From: Desulfamplus sp.
GTDB lineage: Bacteria > Desulfobacterota > Desulfobacteria > Desulfobacterales > Desulfobacteraceae
Assembly: GCA_015232465.1 (NCBI GenBank)
Contig: JADFZO010000012.1
Coordinates: 1-51,175 of the forward strand
DNA: 51,175 nt
Direction of reading: 5' to 3'
Shown piece by piece: positions 26,422-35,325 of the stretch; the first letter of the stretch is position 1, and the number at the start of each line of letters is the position of its first letter. Made by a program: the position numbers and the translations under genes. The notes beneath the pieces are model-generated. The model worked only from the letters and a program-made list of their open reading frames with translations. It searched no databases and was not told where the DNA came from.

Positions 26422-29400
26422 CTAATCAAGTTTCTCCACAACCGCAATCTCATCTTCTGTTAATCCGTATAAATTATATACCAACTGGTCTATCTGTCTG
26501 TCAGTTCCCTCAATTTGACGGGTAATTACAATTTTTTCCTGCTGCAAATTAGATTCATTAAGCATCTTGTGCAAATCAAGCATACGTTCAACAAGAGAGA
26601 CCATAAGATCATGCTCTGCTTTATCGGTTGGGTTTGTAAAATCAATGGTGCGGATTGGGAGCTTCTCAATGTATTGTCGATTCAATGCTATATACCCACC
26701 TCTAAATGGGGTGCTTATTTTTTTTAAATAGAAACTAAGTAAACTTGAATTAAGGATTCCCAATAAATACATTTGAGAAAAAGCAATGTCTGAATGTAAA
26801 GTAATGCCGTAACCGCCTCCTCCCCCCCCACCACTACCTGCAAAATAAAATCTCCCGTACAAATCAATTGAAAATGTGCTACCTATAGCAATTGATGGCA
26901 CAAGCAGCTTAGATTGTTCAAAGCGTGTATGGTTTTTTTTATATACATATCCATACCAATTTTCACCCATTGCAGCTTTATTCCTTAGCCTAAGACGTGC
27001 ACTATTTTCTTGAAGATATGCCCAAGTAAGAGGAAGAGATTGTAAATATTTTTCTTTGCTGATTAGAACGGATTTATTATTTATAGTTTCATAAGGGAAA
27101 ATAAGTCTTTTAGTAATGGTGGCTGTGAAAGAATATCGCCTAATATTAATAGAACCTTTCAAAAATGCTTTAAGATGATAGTTTTCAAACCAATGTTGTT
27201 TACCTGTAGCCTTAGATTCACATAAGACACGTTCGTTGTCCTGCCTTATTTCTTCAACAATATAAACATCGTCAGCATCAGTTTGTAGCCCAACATACAA
27301 GTATGCAATATCCCCTAATTTTACTGGCATCTCGTTTAATCGTTCAAAAAGACTTGCACCTTTGCCAATAACAAAATTCCATTCTGTTTTGGTTAATTTT
27401 GATAAAGGAATAACCCCTTCAACCTTATTCCACTCTTTGAGATCATCAATTTTTATAAATTTTAACTGCTCGTTATCAGATTTATTAAGAAAAAGTAGGC
27501 AGGTGTAAGTTGTTGCTCCGCTGAAAACTTGCTGATCTCCAAAATGGACAATTTGAGATAGATGTTTTCCTTCAGACAATAATCTCCTTAATGGTTCACC
27601 ATAGTTAGAGTTAAAAAATTTATGTGGTAAAATAAAACCAATTACACCTTTTGGATTTAACAAATTTAACCCTTGTTCTACAAAGACTACATAAATATCA
27701 TAGTTACCTTTACTTGCAGCAAAATATTGTTTTCTATAAAACCCTACTTCAAGTGGCGACCACTCTTTCATTGCCTGTATTCGTACATAGGGCGGATTAC
27801 CAATAATTGCATCAAACCCTCCATTTTGCATAATTGCTGAAAATTCTATATTCCAGTCAAAAGCATTTATCCTGTAAATCTCATCTTCATTAAAGAGAGT
27901 ATTCTCATTGTCGTAAAAATCAGTCCCAATTAGAGAGTTACCACATTTTATGTTGTTTTCTAAAGCTGGTAAAATTCTCTCTTTAAACATTACAGCATCT
28001 TTTCTAATCTTTTGTGTTCCCCTCTTGTTACTCCAACTTGTCTTATACTGTTTAAAAGATGCAATTAGTTTAACAATCTGCTCACTTTCCCCCTCAAGAA
28101 CCTTGAGTAATAAGGATAGTTTTGTAACTTCAACAGCTTGAGAATCAATATCAACTCCATAGATGTTATTTAAAAGAATCCGTTTACGCTCATCAGTTGT
28201 TAATCGCCATTCCCCTTTGTCTGACTGATAAAGAGCTGGTTTTTTACCCTTTGCCCACCGTTCAGGGTTATCATTGATATACTGCTCAAGATGCCAATCT
28301 AACAAAAACTGATATGCACCAATAAGAAAAGAGCCAGACCCGCATGATGGGTCAAGAATTTTGATAGCCTGAATATTTGCTGGCTTTTTGTCTTTAAGAA
28401 GTTTTCCAATCGTATTTTTGACAATATAATCAACAATATAGGTAGGTGTGTAATAGACTCCACCAGCTTTTCTAACTTCTGGCTTCTCTTCAATAACTGC
28501 CTGATGCTTGGGCGTTAGGCGTATCACCTTGCCAAGAAACTTCTCATAAATTTGTCCAAGAATATCGGCTGGTAGAACAGAGAACTCATAGGGGCTATCT
28601 GGGTAATATAGGTTTTTGAAAATATCTTTTAAAACTGAATCATCAATCCTTAAATTTGGAGTGAGTTTATCAAAATCTTTGTGCTCTTTTTCTGGTTTAA
28701 AATGAAAAAGCCCTGAATTGTACTTATCATCAGCATCTTTAAAAATCTCAAAGAGCCTCTCATAAATAGTTTGCTCTTTGATTGCCTTTTGCAGCTCCAT
28801 CAGACTTCCATAAGGCTCAATTGCTCTATCTTCACAGATTCTTAAAAAGACTATTCTATCTATGGTCTGTTGAACTGCAAAATTTAGCTCTCTCTGGTTA
28901 AGATGTGGATTTCGTAAGGCAATATTACGGGCAAGAGCATCACGCCAACGCTCGATCTCTTGGAGAAATGAGGCATCAACCTCTGATGTCCCTTTTTTGC
29001 CTTTTGAAGATTGAGCATATTTGTCAAAAGAGCCTTTTAAAATTGCCTCACGAGAGAAGATATTTTTAATTTCGTCCCAACGCTTCTCATAATCTGTGTA
29101 TTGCATGTAGATAATTCGGGAGTGTGAGGCTTTATCTGTTTTGGACGGCTTTGTGCGGCAATCATAGACTGCAAACTCTTCAAAATCTGTTAAAATGCTC
29201 AATGGTAGCTTTGCACTCCAGCCATATCTCCTTAACTGATAGGCTGGATTCACATCATCTTTTATGTTGATAGCAGGCTTTTTAGCTTCAAGAAAAAATT
29301 TACGGACACCACCAATTCTGAAACAGTAATCTGGAGCTTTTGTGATTCCACCAACTTTAATAGAGTCCTCATGGATTACATCTTTATAAGCCTCTGCATA

Positions 29401-29556
29401 GCCTTTTGTGTTGTTTATATCCCAACCAAGCTCTTGAAAAAAGGGGTCTATAAATTCATGCCTGACTTGGGTTTCGTTGTAGATGCCTCTCTTATAGCTC
29501 TCTATATTGCTGTGAAATCTCTCCACCAACAGTTTGATTCGATCTGGTATGCTCAT
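26422..29556 (-). CDS. Type IIG restriction-modification enzyme (Eco57I/TaqI-like)
   Basis: From the ATG at 29556 (MSIPDRIKLL, GGAG six bases upstream) the protein has 1044 residues. An N-terminal nuclease-like domain shows APDYCFRIGG then FFLEAKKP, the D...ExK pattern of PD-(D/E)XK enzymes. The methylase part has VYYTPTYIVDYIV, ILDPSCGSGSFLIGAY (SAM motif I) and AIIGNPPYVRI (NPPY, N6-adenine type). The C-terminal TaqI-like specificity domain follows and contains a glycine run encoded by a G8 tract. Cutting and methylation are thus in one chain. A longer ATG start at 29604 reads through an (AG)7 tract and lacks a ribosome binding site. It lies just after dctM on the same strand. Confidence 0.9.
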   Translation of the reverse strand: MSIPDRIKLLVERFHSNIESYKRGIYNETQVRHEFIDPFFQELGWDINNTKGYAEAYKDVIHEDSIKVGGITKAPDYCFRIGGVRKFFLEAKKPAINIKDDVNPAYQLRRYGWSAKLPLSILTDFEEFAVYDCRTKPSKTDKASHSRIIYMQYTDYEKRWDEIKNIFSREAILKGSFDKYAQSSKGKKGTSEVDASFLQEIERWRDALARNIALRNPHLNQRELNFAVQQTIDRIVFLRICEDRAIEPYGSLMELQKAIKEQTIYERLFEIFKDADDKYNSGLFHFKPEKEHKDFDKLTPNLRIDDSVLKDIFKNLYYPDSPYEFSVLPADILGQIYEKFLGKVIRLTPKHQAVIEEKPEVRKAGGVYYTPTYIVDYIVKNTIGKLLKDKKPANIQAIKILDPSCGSGSFLIGAYQFLLDWHLEQYINDNPERWAKGKKPALYQSDKGEWRLTTDERKRILLNNIYGVDIDSQAVEVTKLSLLLKVLEGESEQIVKLIASFKQYKTSWSNKRGTQKIRKDAVMFKERILPALENNIKCGNSLIGTDFYDNENTLFNEDEIYRINAFDWNIEFSAIMQNGGFDAIIGNPPYVRIQAMKEWSPLEVGFYRKQYFAASKGNYDIYVVFVEQGLNLLNPKGVIGFILPHKFFNSNYGEPLRRLLSEGKHLSQIVHFGDQQVFSGATTYTCLLFLNKSDNEQLKFIKIDDLKEWNKVEGVIPLSKLTKTEWNFVIGKGASLFERLNEMPVKLGDIAYLYVGLQTDADDVYIVEEIRQDNERVLCESKATGKQHWFENYHLKAFLKGSINIRRYSFTATITKRLIFPYETINNKSVLISKEKYLQSLPLTWAYLQENSARLRLRNKAAMGENWYGYVYKKNHTRFEQSKLLVPSIAIGSTFSIDLYGRFYFAGSGGGGGGGYGITLHSDIAFSQMYLLGILNSSLLSFYLKKISTPFRGGYIALNRQYIEKLPIRTIDFTNPTDKAEHDLMVSLVERMLDLHKMLNESNLQQEKIVITRQIEGTDRQIDQLVYNLYGLTEDEIAVVEKLD
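26822..26829 (-). repeat. G8 homopolymer in the type IIG specificity domain
   Basis: Eight consecutive G on the coding strand inside a seven-glycine run (AGSGGGGGGGYG) of the restriction-modification gene. Such runs are typical slippage sites. The present length keeps the frame open. The glycine motif itself may be a family feature. Confidence 0.9.
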
Positions 29557-29570
29557 GTGTCTCCATTTAG

Positions 29571-29584
29571 CTCTCTCTCTCTCT
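29571..29584 (-). repeat. (AG)7 tract at the 5' end of the type IIG gene
   Basis: Seven AG units on the coding strand lie between an upstream in-frame ATG (29604) and the preferred start (29556). At the present length both ATGs are in frame. Gain or loss of units would disconnect only the upstream start, and could alter spacing in the leader. Confidence 0.85.
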
Positions 29585-29617
29585 GCTAATCCATTCCTAA
29601 CCATATACTTGATTGGT

Positions 29618-30952
29618 TTAATTTTTTGATAGCACCTCAGGAAGCCATGTTACAGTCTCAGGAAATAGGGCAATAATCAAAACTCCAATTACCTGAATAA
29701 TTACAAATGGCACAATACCTCTATAAATATCAACAGTTTTAACACTATCAGGGCAGACACCTTTTAGATAAAAAAGAGAAAAGCCAAATGGCGGGGTAAG
29801 AAAAGAGGTCTGAAGGTTTACAGCAATCAAAATCCCAAGCCAGAGGGGATCAACTCCTAAATGGATCATAATAGGGGCAAGAACAGGAACATGGATAAAT
29901 GTGATCTCAATAAAATCGAGAAAAAAGCCAGCAATAAATATTATGCTCATAACTATAAATAAAATACCCCACTTCCCAAATGGAAGCGATAGTATAAGCT
30001 CTCGCAAAAGAGTATCTCCATCAAGTCCTCTAAATACAAGCCCTAAAGTTGTTGCACCCACAAGGATAATAAAGACCATACAGGTCAATTTTGTTGTTGC
30101 TTCCGTAACATCTTTTAGAACCTGCAAATTAAACCGTTTATGTATGGCTGTTAAAATGGTTGCACCAACTGCCCCAACTGATGCTGCCTCAGTTGGAGAT
30201 GCAATGCCAGCAAAAATTGATCCTAACACCATAACCATCAAGGCAATTGGAGGGATAAGTGCTTTGATAACCCTTATGTAGAGCTGTTTTGTGGAGATTG
30301 CATCAAGTTCCTCTTGTGGGATTGGAGGGGCTAACTCTGGCTTTATTGTTGAGATTATAAAGATATATAGCATATAAAGAACCACTAAAATAAGACCCGG
30401 TATAACAGCTCCAATAAAGAGATCTCCAATTGGAACGCCCATAATATCCCCAAGAAGCACAAGAACTATGCTTGGAGGGATAATCTGCCCCAACGTGCCA
30501 GATGCTGCAATTGTGCCTGTGGTTAGAGCTACATCGTAGTTTCTTCTGAGCATGGTAGGTAGCGATAAAAGCCCCATTGTTACCACAGTTGCCCCTACAA
30601 TGCCAGTTGATGCACCCATCAAAGCACCAACAAACACAACAGACATGGCAAGCCCGCCTTTTACCTTTGCAAAGACCAAAGACATTGTCTCAAGAAGCTC
30701 CTCAGCAAGCCCTGATTTTTCAAGCATTACACCCATGTAGATAAATAACGGAACAGCAAGAAGGCTAAAGTTTGTCATTGTTCCCCATATTCTTATTGGC
30801 ATGAGGTTGAAAAAATCAAACCCAAACCCTAAAACTCCAAAAAACATGGCAATTCCGCCAATGGTAAATGCAACAGGGTAACCCAAAAGCAGAAATCCAA
30901 ACACAAATGTAAACATGATAAGGGGCAGATACTCCCAAAACAGCTCTTCCAT
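29618..30952 (-). CDS. dctM: TRAP transporter large permease (DctM)
   Basis: 444 residues, very hydrophobic, with about twelve predicted membrane segments. Typical DctM parts are the N-terminal FGFLLLGYPVAFTIGG, then GASTGIVGATVVTMGLLSLP, TLGQIIPPSIVLVLLGDIMG and SPTEAASVGAVGATILT, with AVNLQTSFLTPPFGFSLFYL near the end. It forms the sodium-driven transport path for the substrate delivered by the DctP protein. The start codon overlaps the dctQ stop (TAATG), so the two are coupled. The type IIG gene starts 61 bases downstream. Confidence 0.96.
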   Translation of the reverse strand: MEELFWEYLPLIMFTFVFGFLLLGYPVAFTIGGIAMFFGVLGFGFDFFNLMPIRIWGTMTNFSLLAVPLFIYMGVMLEKSGLAEELLETMSLVFAKVKGGLAMSVVFVGALMGASTGIVGATVVTMGLLSLPTMLRRNYDVALTTGTIAASGTLGQIIPPSIVLVLLGDIMGVPIGDLFIGAVIPGLILVVLYMLYIFIISTIKPELAPPIPQEELDAISTKQLYIRVIKALIPPIALMVMVLGSIFAGIASPTEAASVGAVGATILTAIHKRFNLQVLKDVTEATTKLTCMVFIILVGATTLGLVFRGLDGDTLLRELILSLPFGKWGILFIVMSIIFIAGFFLDFIEITFIHVPVLAPIMIHLGVDPLWLGILIAVNLQTSFLTPPFGFSLFYLKGVCPDSVKTVDIYRGIVPFVIIQVIGVLIIALFPETVTWLPEVLSKN

Positions 30953-31494
30953 TAATTTGTCTCCCTATCTTTTCCTATTATGATGAGCAGATTTTTAAAA
31001 CCCTCAGAGATACCCTGAAGAATCAGCAAGACAAAGCCCGCTGGAATCATAGCCTTTAGAACATAACGAAATGGCAACCCACCAGGATCAGGAGAGATCT
31101 CTCTTACTGCCCACGAACCCATGATAAACATCTTGGTTGAGTAGATGATAACAATGCAAAATGGGATTAAAAATATAAATGTGCATAGAAAATCTATCCA
31201 CGCCTTTGTCTTTTTGCTAAATTTGATATAAAGAATATCAACCCTAACATGACCATTTTGTTTTAGCGTGTATGCAGCTCCAAGAAGAAATATCACTGAA
31301 AAGATGTGCCATTGCAGCTCTTGAATTGCAATGCTCCCATTTTTAAACACATAACGCATAATAACATCATAAAAGACCGATATTACAAGTGCAGTTGAGA
31401 GCCACGAGACAACAACCCCAATCTTTTCACTAAAAGCGTCCATAATTTTGATATAGTATTTTAATATCTCCATAACATCTATTTTTTCCTCCAT
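30952..31494 (-). CDS. dctQ: TRAP transporter small permease (DctQ)
   Basis: 180 residues with four predicted membrane segments and the DctQ pattern: FYDVIMRYVFKNGSIAIQEL, where the family has Y-R-Y-V followed by a conserved Glu before W, and QWHIFSVIFLLGAAYTLKQN. The motif GHVRVDIL follows. It stabilises DctM in the inner membrane. The start is uncertain: the first ATG (31494) has no ribosome binding site, while GGAGG lies ahead of a second ATG at residue 8. The gene is coupled to dctM; the matching binding protein is encoded convergently at 25207. Confidence 0.93.
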   Translation of the reverse strand: MEEKIDVMEILKYYIKIMDAFSEKIGVVVSWLSTALVISVFYDVIMRYVFKNGSIAIQELQWHIFSVIFLLGAAYTLKQNGHVRVDILYIKFSKKTKAWIDFLCTFIFLIPFCIVIIYSTKMFIMGSWAVREISPDPGGLPFRYVLKAMIPAGFVLLILQGISEGFKNLLIIIGKDRETN

Positions 31495-31602
31495 AAGTTT
31501 ATGTAAATTTTTTGGTTAGTGTTTTTGGTTATGCTTTTAAACTGCATCAATAGATATATTTCAACAGATCGATTTTAACGGCTTTTAGCCAAGAGAGCCC
31601 TT

Positions 31603-32604
31603 TTACTGCGGATTTAGCTCCTCATTGAATTTTCGCAGGCTCAATGAGGCTCCCATAGCAATAATGGTATCCCCTTCTTCTAAAAATGTCTCAAAAGAGG
31701 GGTTAAATCGCATCTCCCCATCTTTTTTCTTTATTGCAATTATAATAATGTTGTAGTTCTGACGGATTCCTGAATCTTTAAGCATTACATTTAATATCTT
31801 TGATTTTGGAGAGATTGTAACCTCTTCAATCTGAATTGCCTTTTGTTTTCTGGATAGGGCAATATCAAGAAAGTTACTCACGCTTGGTTGCAAGAGCTTT
31901 AAAGCCATAGAGATAGCACCAACCTCGTAAGGTGATTCAACTCTGTTTGCACCAGCAACTATAAGTTTGTTTCTTACATTGTCGCTTCCAGCCCTTGCCA
32001 TGATATAGATTTGGGGATTTAGCTGCCTTGCAGTAAGAACAAGAAATACATTATCAATATCAGTTGCAAGAACAGCTACTAATGTTTTGGCATTTGTTAT
32101 ACCAGCTTTGATAAGAATAGCCTCATTAGAGGCATCACCATACACATACAGAATTTTGTCTTTTTCAAAAAGAGGTATCATCTCCTCATTTTTTTCAACA
32201 ACAACAACATCAACACCCTGCTCCTTTATCTGGGTGCAGAGTGTCCGTCCAATTCTGCCATATCCGCACACTATGTAGTGATCTTGTAAATTGCTTATAC
32301 TTTTATCCAATTTTCTTCTCCCAAGGATAGTTCTAATCTCCCCTTCAACCACAAACTGCACAACCAAACCAGCAAGATACATAACTAAGGTCATGCCAGA
32401 CATGATTAATATTATTGTAAATATTCGCCCATTAAAACTTAAGGGGTGAACTTCGCTGTAACCCACTGATCCAAGTGTCAGAACTGTCATGTAAATGGAA
32501 TCCATAAAATTCCATTTCTCAATGAGCATATAGCCAACAGTCCCTGATGTTAAGATTAAGATTGATGCTGCTGTTGATATTATTAATTTTTTTAATTTAT
32601 CCAT
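31603..32604 (-). CDS. Two-helix potassium channel with RCK domains
   Basis: 333 residues. Two membrane segments (about 8-27 and 58-85) flank a pore loop with TVLTLGSVGYSEVHPLS, a variant of the TVGYGD filter. An RCK N domain follows: HYIVCGYGRIGRTLCTQI (Rossmann GxGxxG), then VVVVEKNEEMIPL and YVYGDASNEAILIKAGI. An RCK C (TrkA_C) domain ends the protein. This is the MthK-like layout, gated by ligand binding to the cytoplasmic ring. It is divergent from pcm with a 108-base gap. The filter differs from the standard by Ser for Thr and Ser for Gly after Tyr. Confidence 0.9.
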   Translation of the reverse strand: MDKLKKLIISTAASILILTSGTVGYMLIEKWNFMDSIYMTVLTLGSVGYSEVHPLSFNGRIFTIILIMSGMTLVMYLAGLVVQFVVEGEIRTILGRRKLDKSISNLQDHYIVCGYGRIGRTLCTQIKEQGVDVVVVEKNEEMIPLFEKDKILYVYGDASNEAILIKAGITNAKTLVAVLATDIDNVFLVLTARQLNPQIYIMARAGSDNVRNKLIVAGANRVESPYEVGAISMALKLLQPSVSNFLDIALSRKQKAIQIEEVTISPKSKILNVMLKDSGIRQNYNIIIIAIKKKDGEMRFNPSFETFLEEGDTIIAMGASLSLRKFNEELNPQ

Positions 32605-32712
32605 AATTGAAGTATTTATTAGCCTTATAGATAAAAATCAAGCCAATATTTAATTTGCTATGATGCGATAGCTCTCTTGACGAGATTGACTACTGCTGGT
32701 AATAAGTTTGCC

Positions 32713-33369
32713 ATGAAAGAAGAGCATATAAAATATGAGCGTTGGCGAAAAGAGATGGTTGATCGCCAGATTGTTGATCGTGGCATTTCAGACCCTATGG
32801 TTATTGATGCAATGCTTACGGTCCCTCGCCATCTCTTTGTAAATGAGGCACTTACAGAGAGTGCCTATATGGATTACCCGCTTCCAATAGGTGAGGGGCA
32901 GACCATCTCTCAGCCATATATTATCGCTGAGATGACTCAATCACTCCAGCTTAAAAAGAGTGACCGCGTCCTTGAGATTGGTACTGGTTCTGGCTATCAG
33001 GCAGCTATTTTGGCACACATAGTCTCCCGTGTTTATACTATTGAGCGTAACAATACCCTTTTTATGAGAACTCGTAAACTCTTTGATACCCTAAAATATC
33101 ACAACATTGTTACAAGATACTCTGATGGCACAATTGGCTGGAAGTCAGAAAGCCCATTTGATGCAATTATGGTTACAGCAGGTGGAGAGCAGATTCCTCA
33201 GCCTCTGATTGATCAACTGGCAGTGGGCGGAAAACTTGTAATGCCTGTCGGTGGATTGATGGCTCAAGAGCTTCTCTTGATTGAAAAAGACAAATCAGGC
33301 ACAAACATTACAAATCTTGGCGGGTGCAGATTTGTTAAATTGATTGGACAACATGGCTGGAAGGATTGA
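32713..33369 (+). CDS. pcm: Protein-L-isoaspartate O-methyltransferase
   Basis: 218 residues from ATG 32713. Signature parts are AMLTVPRHLFVNEA, YPLPIGEGQTISQPYIIAEM and the SAM-binding VLEIGTGSGYQAAILAHI, followed by DAIMVTAGGEQIPQPLIDQL and GGKLVMPVG. It methylates isoaspartyl residues so that damaged proteins can be repaired. A TTG at 32677 would add 12 residues and cannot be excluded, as neither start has a strong ribosome binding site. It heads a + strand run with the YqaA-like gene and the YkgJ-like gene. Confidence 0.95.
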   Translation: MKEEHIKYERWRKEMVDRQIVDRGISDPMVIDAMLTVPRHLFVNEALTESAYMDYPLPIGEGQTISQPYIIAEMTQSLQLKKSDRVLEIGTGSGYQAAILAHIVSRVYTIERNNTLFMRTRKLFDTLKYHNIVTRYSDGTIGWKSESPFDAIMVTAGGEQIPQPLIDQLAVGGKLVMPVGGLMAQELLLIEKDKSGTNITNLGGCRFVKLIGQHGWKD

Positions 33370-33405
33370 AGTTGGACAAAAAAAGGCGGAGTTTAAGGTT
33401 TTTTT

Positions 33406-33987
33406 ATGATTAGACGGCTTTATGATTGGGTGATTAGCTGGGCTGATAGACCGGGCGGAATTTGGGCACTTTTTGTGCTCTCATTTTGCGAATCATCATT
33501 TTTTCCAATACCTCCAGATGTTTTGCTGATTGCACTTGCTGTTGGTGCCCCTAAAAAATCTTTTAAGTTTGCTTTGGTGTGCAGTGTTGGGTCTGTTTTG
33601 GGCGGTATGTTTGGATACTTAATTGGTTGGCAGTTTATGGATATTGTTGGAGATAAGATCATCGCACTCTACGGGCTAACTGATAAGGTTGAGTATATTG
33701 CCTCGCTTTTTAATAAGTGGGACGCTTGGGCTGTCTCTATTGCTGGATTTACCCCAATTCCATATAAACTATTTACAATATCTGCTGGTGCTTTTGATGT
33801 AAATTTTCCAGTCTTTGTAATCTCTTCTGCAGCCTCTCGCACTTTACGATTTTTTCTTGTTGCAGCATTAATTCACTATTTTGGAGGCTCAATTCGCACT
33901 TTTATTGAGAGATATTTTAACCTCTTAGCCACAGCATTTACAGTGCTTTTGATTGCTGGTTTTGCCTCTATTAAATTTTTCTTTTAA
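33406..33987 (+). CDS. YqaA/DedA-family membrane protein
   Basis: 193 residues with four to five hydrophobic segments. The DedA-type motifs are SFCESSFFPIPPDVLLIALA near residue 26-45 and AGFTPIPYKLFTISAGAF near 112-130, both with the Pro-containing re-entrant loops. The Glu and Asp in the first and the Thr-Pro-Ile-Pro-Tyr-Lys in the second are typical of YqaA members. DedA proteins are lipid-flipping or proton-linked envelope transporters; the exact substrate of YqaA types is unknown. It follows pcm by 36 bases and abuts the YkgJ-like gene. Confidence 0.9.
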   Translation: MIRRLYDWVISWADRPGGIWALFVLSFCESSFFPIPPDVLLIALAVGAPKKSFKFALVCSVGSVLGGMFGYLIGWQFMDIVGDKIIALYGLTDKVEYIASLFNKWDAWAVSIAGFTPIPYKLFTISAGAFDVNFPVFVISSAASRTLRFFLVAALIHYFGGSIRTFIERYFNLLATAFTVLLIAGFASIKFFF

Positions 33988-34407
33988 TTGTGGGTGGTTA
34001 AGTTGCAATTGATCCGTAAAAATGGCTTTTCATTTGAGTTTAACCCAGTTGCATGTCAATCTTGCGATGCAAAGTGTTGCAGAGGCAAATCTGGCAATAT
34101 ATGGGTCAATCTTGATGAGATTCAAAATATCTGCAAATTGTTAAATCTAAATTTAATTGATGGGTTAAGCCAATTTTTTCAAAAAAGGGATAATCGCTAC
34201 TCAATCCGTGAGAATTTTAATCTATCTATCTCTGATAGCCAAGATTATCCCTGTATTTTTCTTGATAAAAATAATCGCTGCTCAATCTATCCTGTCAGAC
34301 CCCTTCAATGCCAAACATTTCCATTTTGGGATCATTTTAAACAAGACACCGAAGAGTTGTTTAAAGAGTGTTTAGGGTTAAGAGTTTGTCCCACCAACAC
34401 CAACTAA
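33988..34407 (+). CDS. YkgJ-family cysteine-cluster protein
   Basis: 139 residues at the longest start. The family pattern is a Cys cluster ACQSCDAKCCRGKSG near the N terminus and YPCIFLDKNNRCSIYPVRP followed by QCQTFPFW, then two more Cys in FKECLGLRVCP. About eight Cys probably bind zinc or an iron-sulfur cluster; function is unproven. Start choice is open: TTG 33988 is directly after the previous stop, GTG 33994 and TTG 34003 (behind GGTGG) are alternatives, and no ATG fits. Its 3' end overlaps the convergent HdrC-like gene by 30 bases. Confidence 0.85.
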   Translation: MWVVKLQLIRKNGFSFEFNPVACQSCDAKCCRGKSGNIWVNLDEIQNICKLLNLNLIDGLSQFFQKRDNRYSIRENFNLSISDSQDYPCIFLDKNNRCSIYPVRPLQCQTFPFWDHFKQDTEELFKECLGLRVCPTNTN

Positions 34408-35325
34408 CGAGTTGGCCTTATCAATATAGGTATTAAAAATCCCCTCTTTAACCTTACGCATTTTAATTTGAGATACAATATTAAAAAATTCTGCCTGCTC
34501 CTCTTGAAGAGCCTTAATAACCAAATGCCCTTTAACTGATTGCGAACATGCTTGAGTGCAGCTCTCACACTGAAGACATGCCCACAAAGATGACCTTGAT
34601 GGTGATAATTTAAATAGATAGCATCGAATAAAATAGAGCGGATCAAACTCATTAGTGTTAAAGCAGATAGGACAAGCACTTGAGCACTCACGGCATGTAA
34701 AGCAAAGAGAGTAGTTATTCGTTAGGGTTGACGAATAGGAGGAAGAGCTGGAAGAGGAATAGGAGGAGCTGTAACGAGGCTTTAGCTCGATTGGGGTAGA
34801 AGATATGGTAGCATTAGTAGGGGCTAACTCCATACCAATTTCATTTGAAAGAGTTGTAACCAGCTCCTGTTTGAGATTTAAAAGTGCTGCATAGGTCTGA
34901 TGTGAGATTAACCCTTTGCTTATAGCCTCTCTTTTTAACGATGCTATGAGACTCCAAGGCTTTACACTGTTAGGACAGAGATTGCCACATCTGTTACACT
35001 CAAGGCAGTGCCAAATAGAGCTACCAGCCTGCTCAAGAGTAAGTTGTCCGATATTTGCTAAATGGACAATCCGTCTTGGATTAAGAGCACCCCCAACTAA
35101 AGAGACAGGACAAGATGATGTGCAAATTCCGCAGCCATAACAACCTTGTGAGCGACTCTGGCTTGATAAGTGCACCATCTGATGATTTATACCAGCACCA
35201 ATAGATAATAGAGCTTCCATAGACCCTTGTAGTTTTGAATTGCTCATCTTTATTTTTGCTCCTATTTTGATTAAAGTTAATACTTCTCTTAAAGCAAAAT
35301 CAGTTGTAGCGAAGGTGTTGAGCAT
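34378..35325 (-). CDS. Tandem HdrC-like four-cluster ferredoxin
   Basis: 315 residues containing four CxxCxxCxxxC motifs: Cys 62-72 (CYGCGICTSSCP), 107-117 (CLECNRCGNLCP), 208-218 (CFTCRECSSACP) and 250-260 (CLQCESCTQACS). Halves one and two share the layout NPRRIV...SSIWHCLEC and DPLYFI...SSLWACLQC, so an internal duplication of an HdrC-like 2[4Fe-4S] unit is visible. A linker (about 185-200) is almost pure Ser and Tyr. No signal peptide or membrane segment is seen. It is the third gene of an operon and its start overlaps the stop of the DUF362 gene (TAATG). A second possible start is at residue 27 (ATG 35247, AGGAG upstream). Electron transfer is likely; partners are unknown. Confidence 0.85.
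   Translation of the reverse strand: MLNTFATTDFALREVLTLIKIGAKIKMSNSKLQGSMEALLSIGAGINHQMVHLSSQSRSQGCYGCGICTSSCPVSLVGGALNPRRIVHLANIGQLTLEQAGSSIWHCLECNRCGNLCPNSVKPWSLIASLKREAISKGLISHQTYAALLNLKQELVTTLSNEIGMELAPTNATISSTPIELKPRYSSSYSSSSSSSYSSTLTNNYSLCFTCRECSSACPICFNTNEFDPLYFIRCYLFKLSPSRSSLWACLQCESCTQACSQSVKGHLVIKALQEEQAEFFNIVSQIKMRKVKEGIFNTYIDKANSLVGVGGTNS

Noticed and set aside
29901-30281. 126-codon open frame antisense to dctM
   Set aside because: Mirror of a hydrophobic coding sequence; no recognisable motif or start signal.
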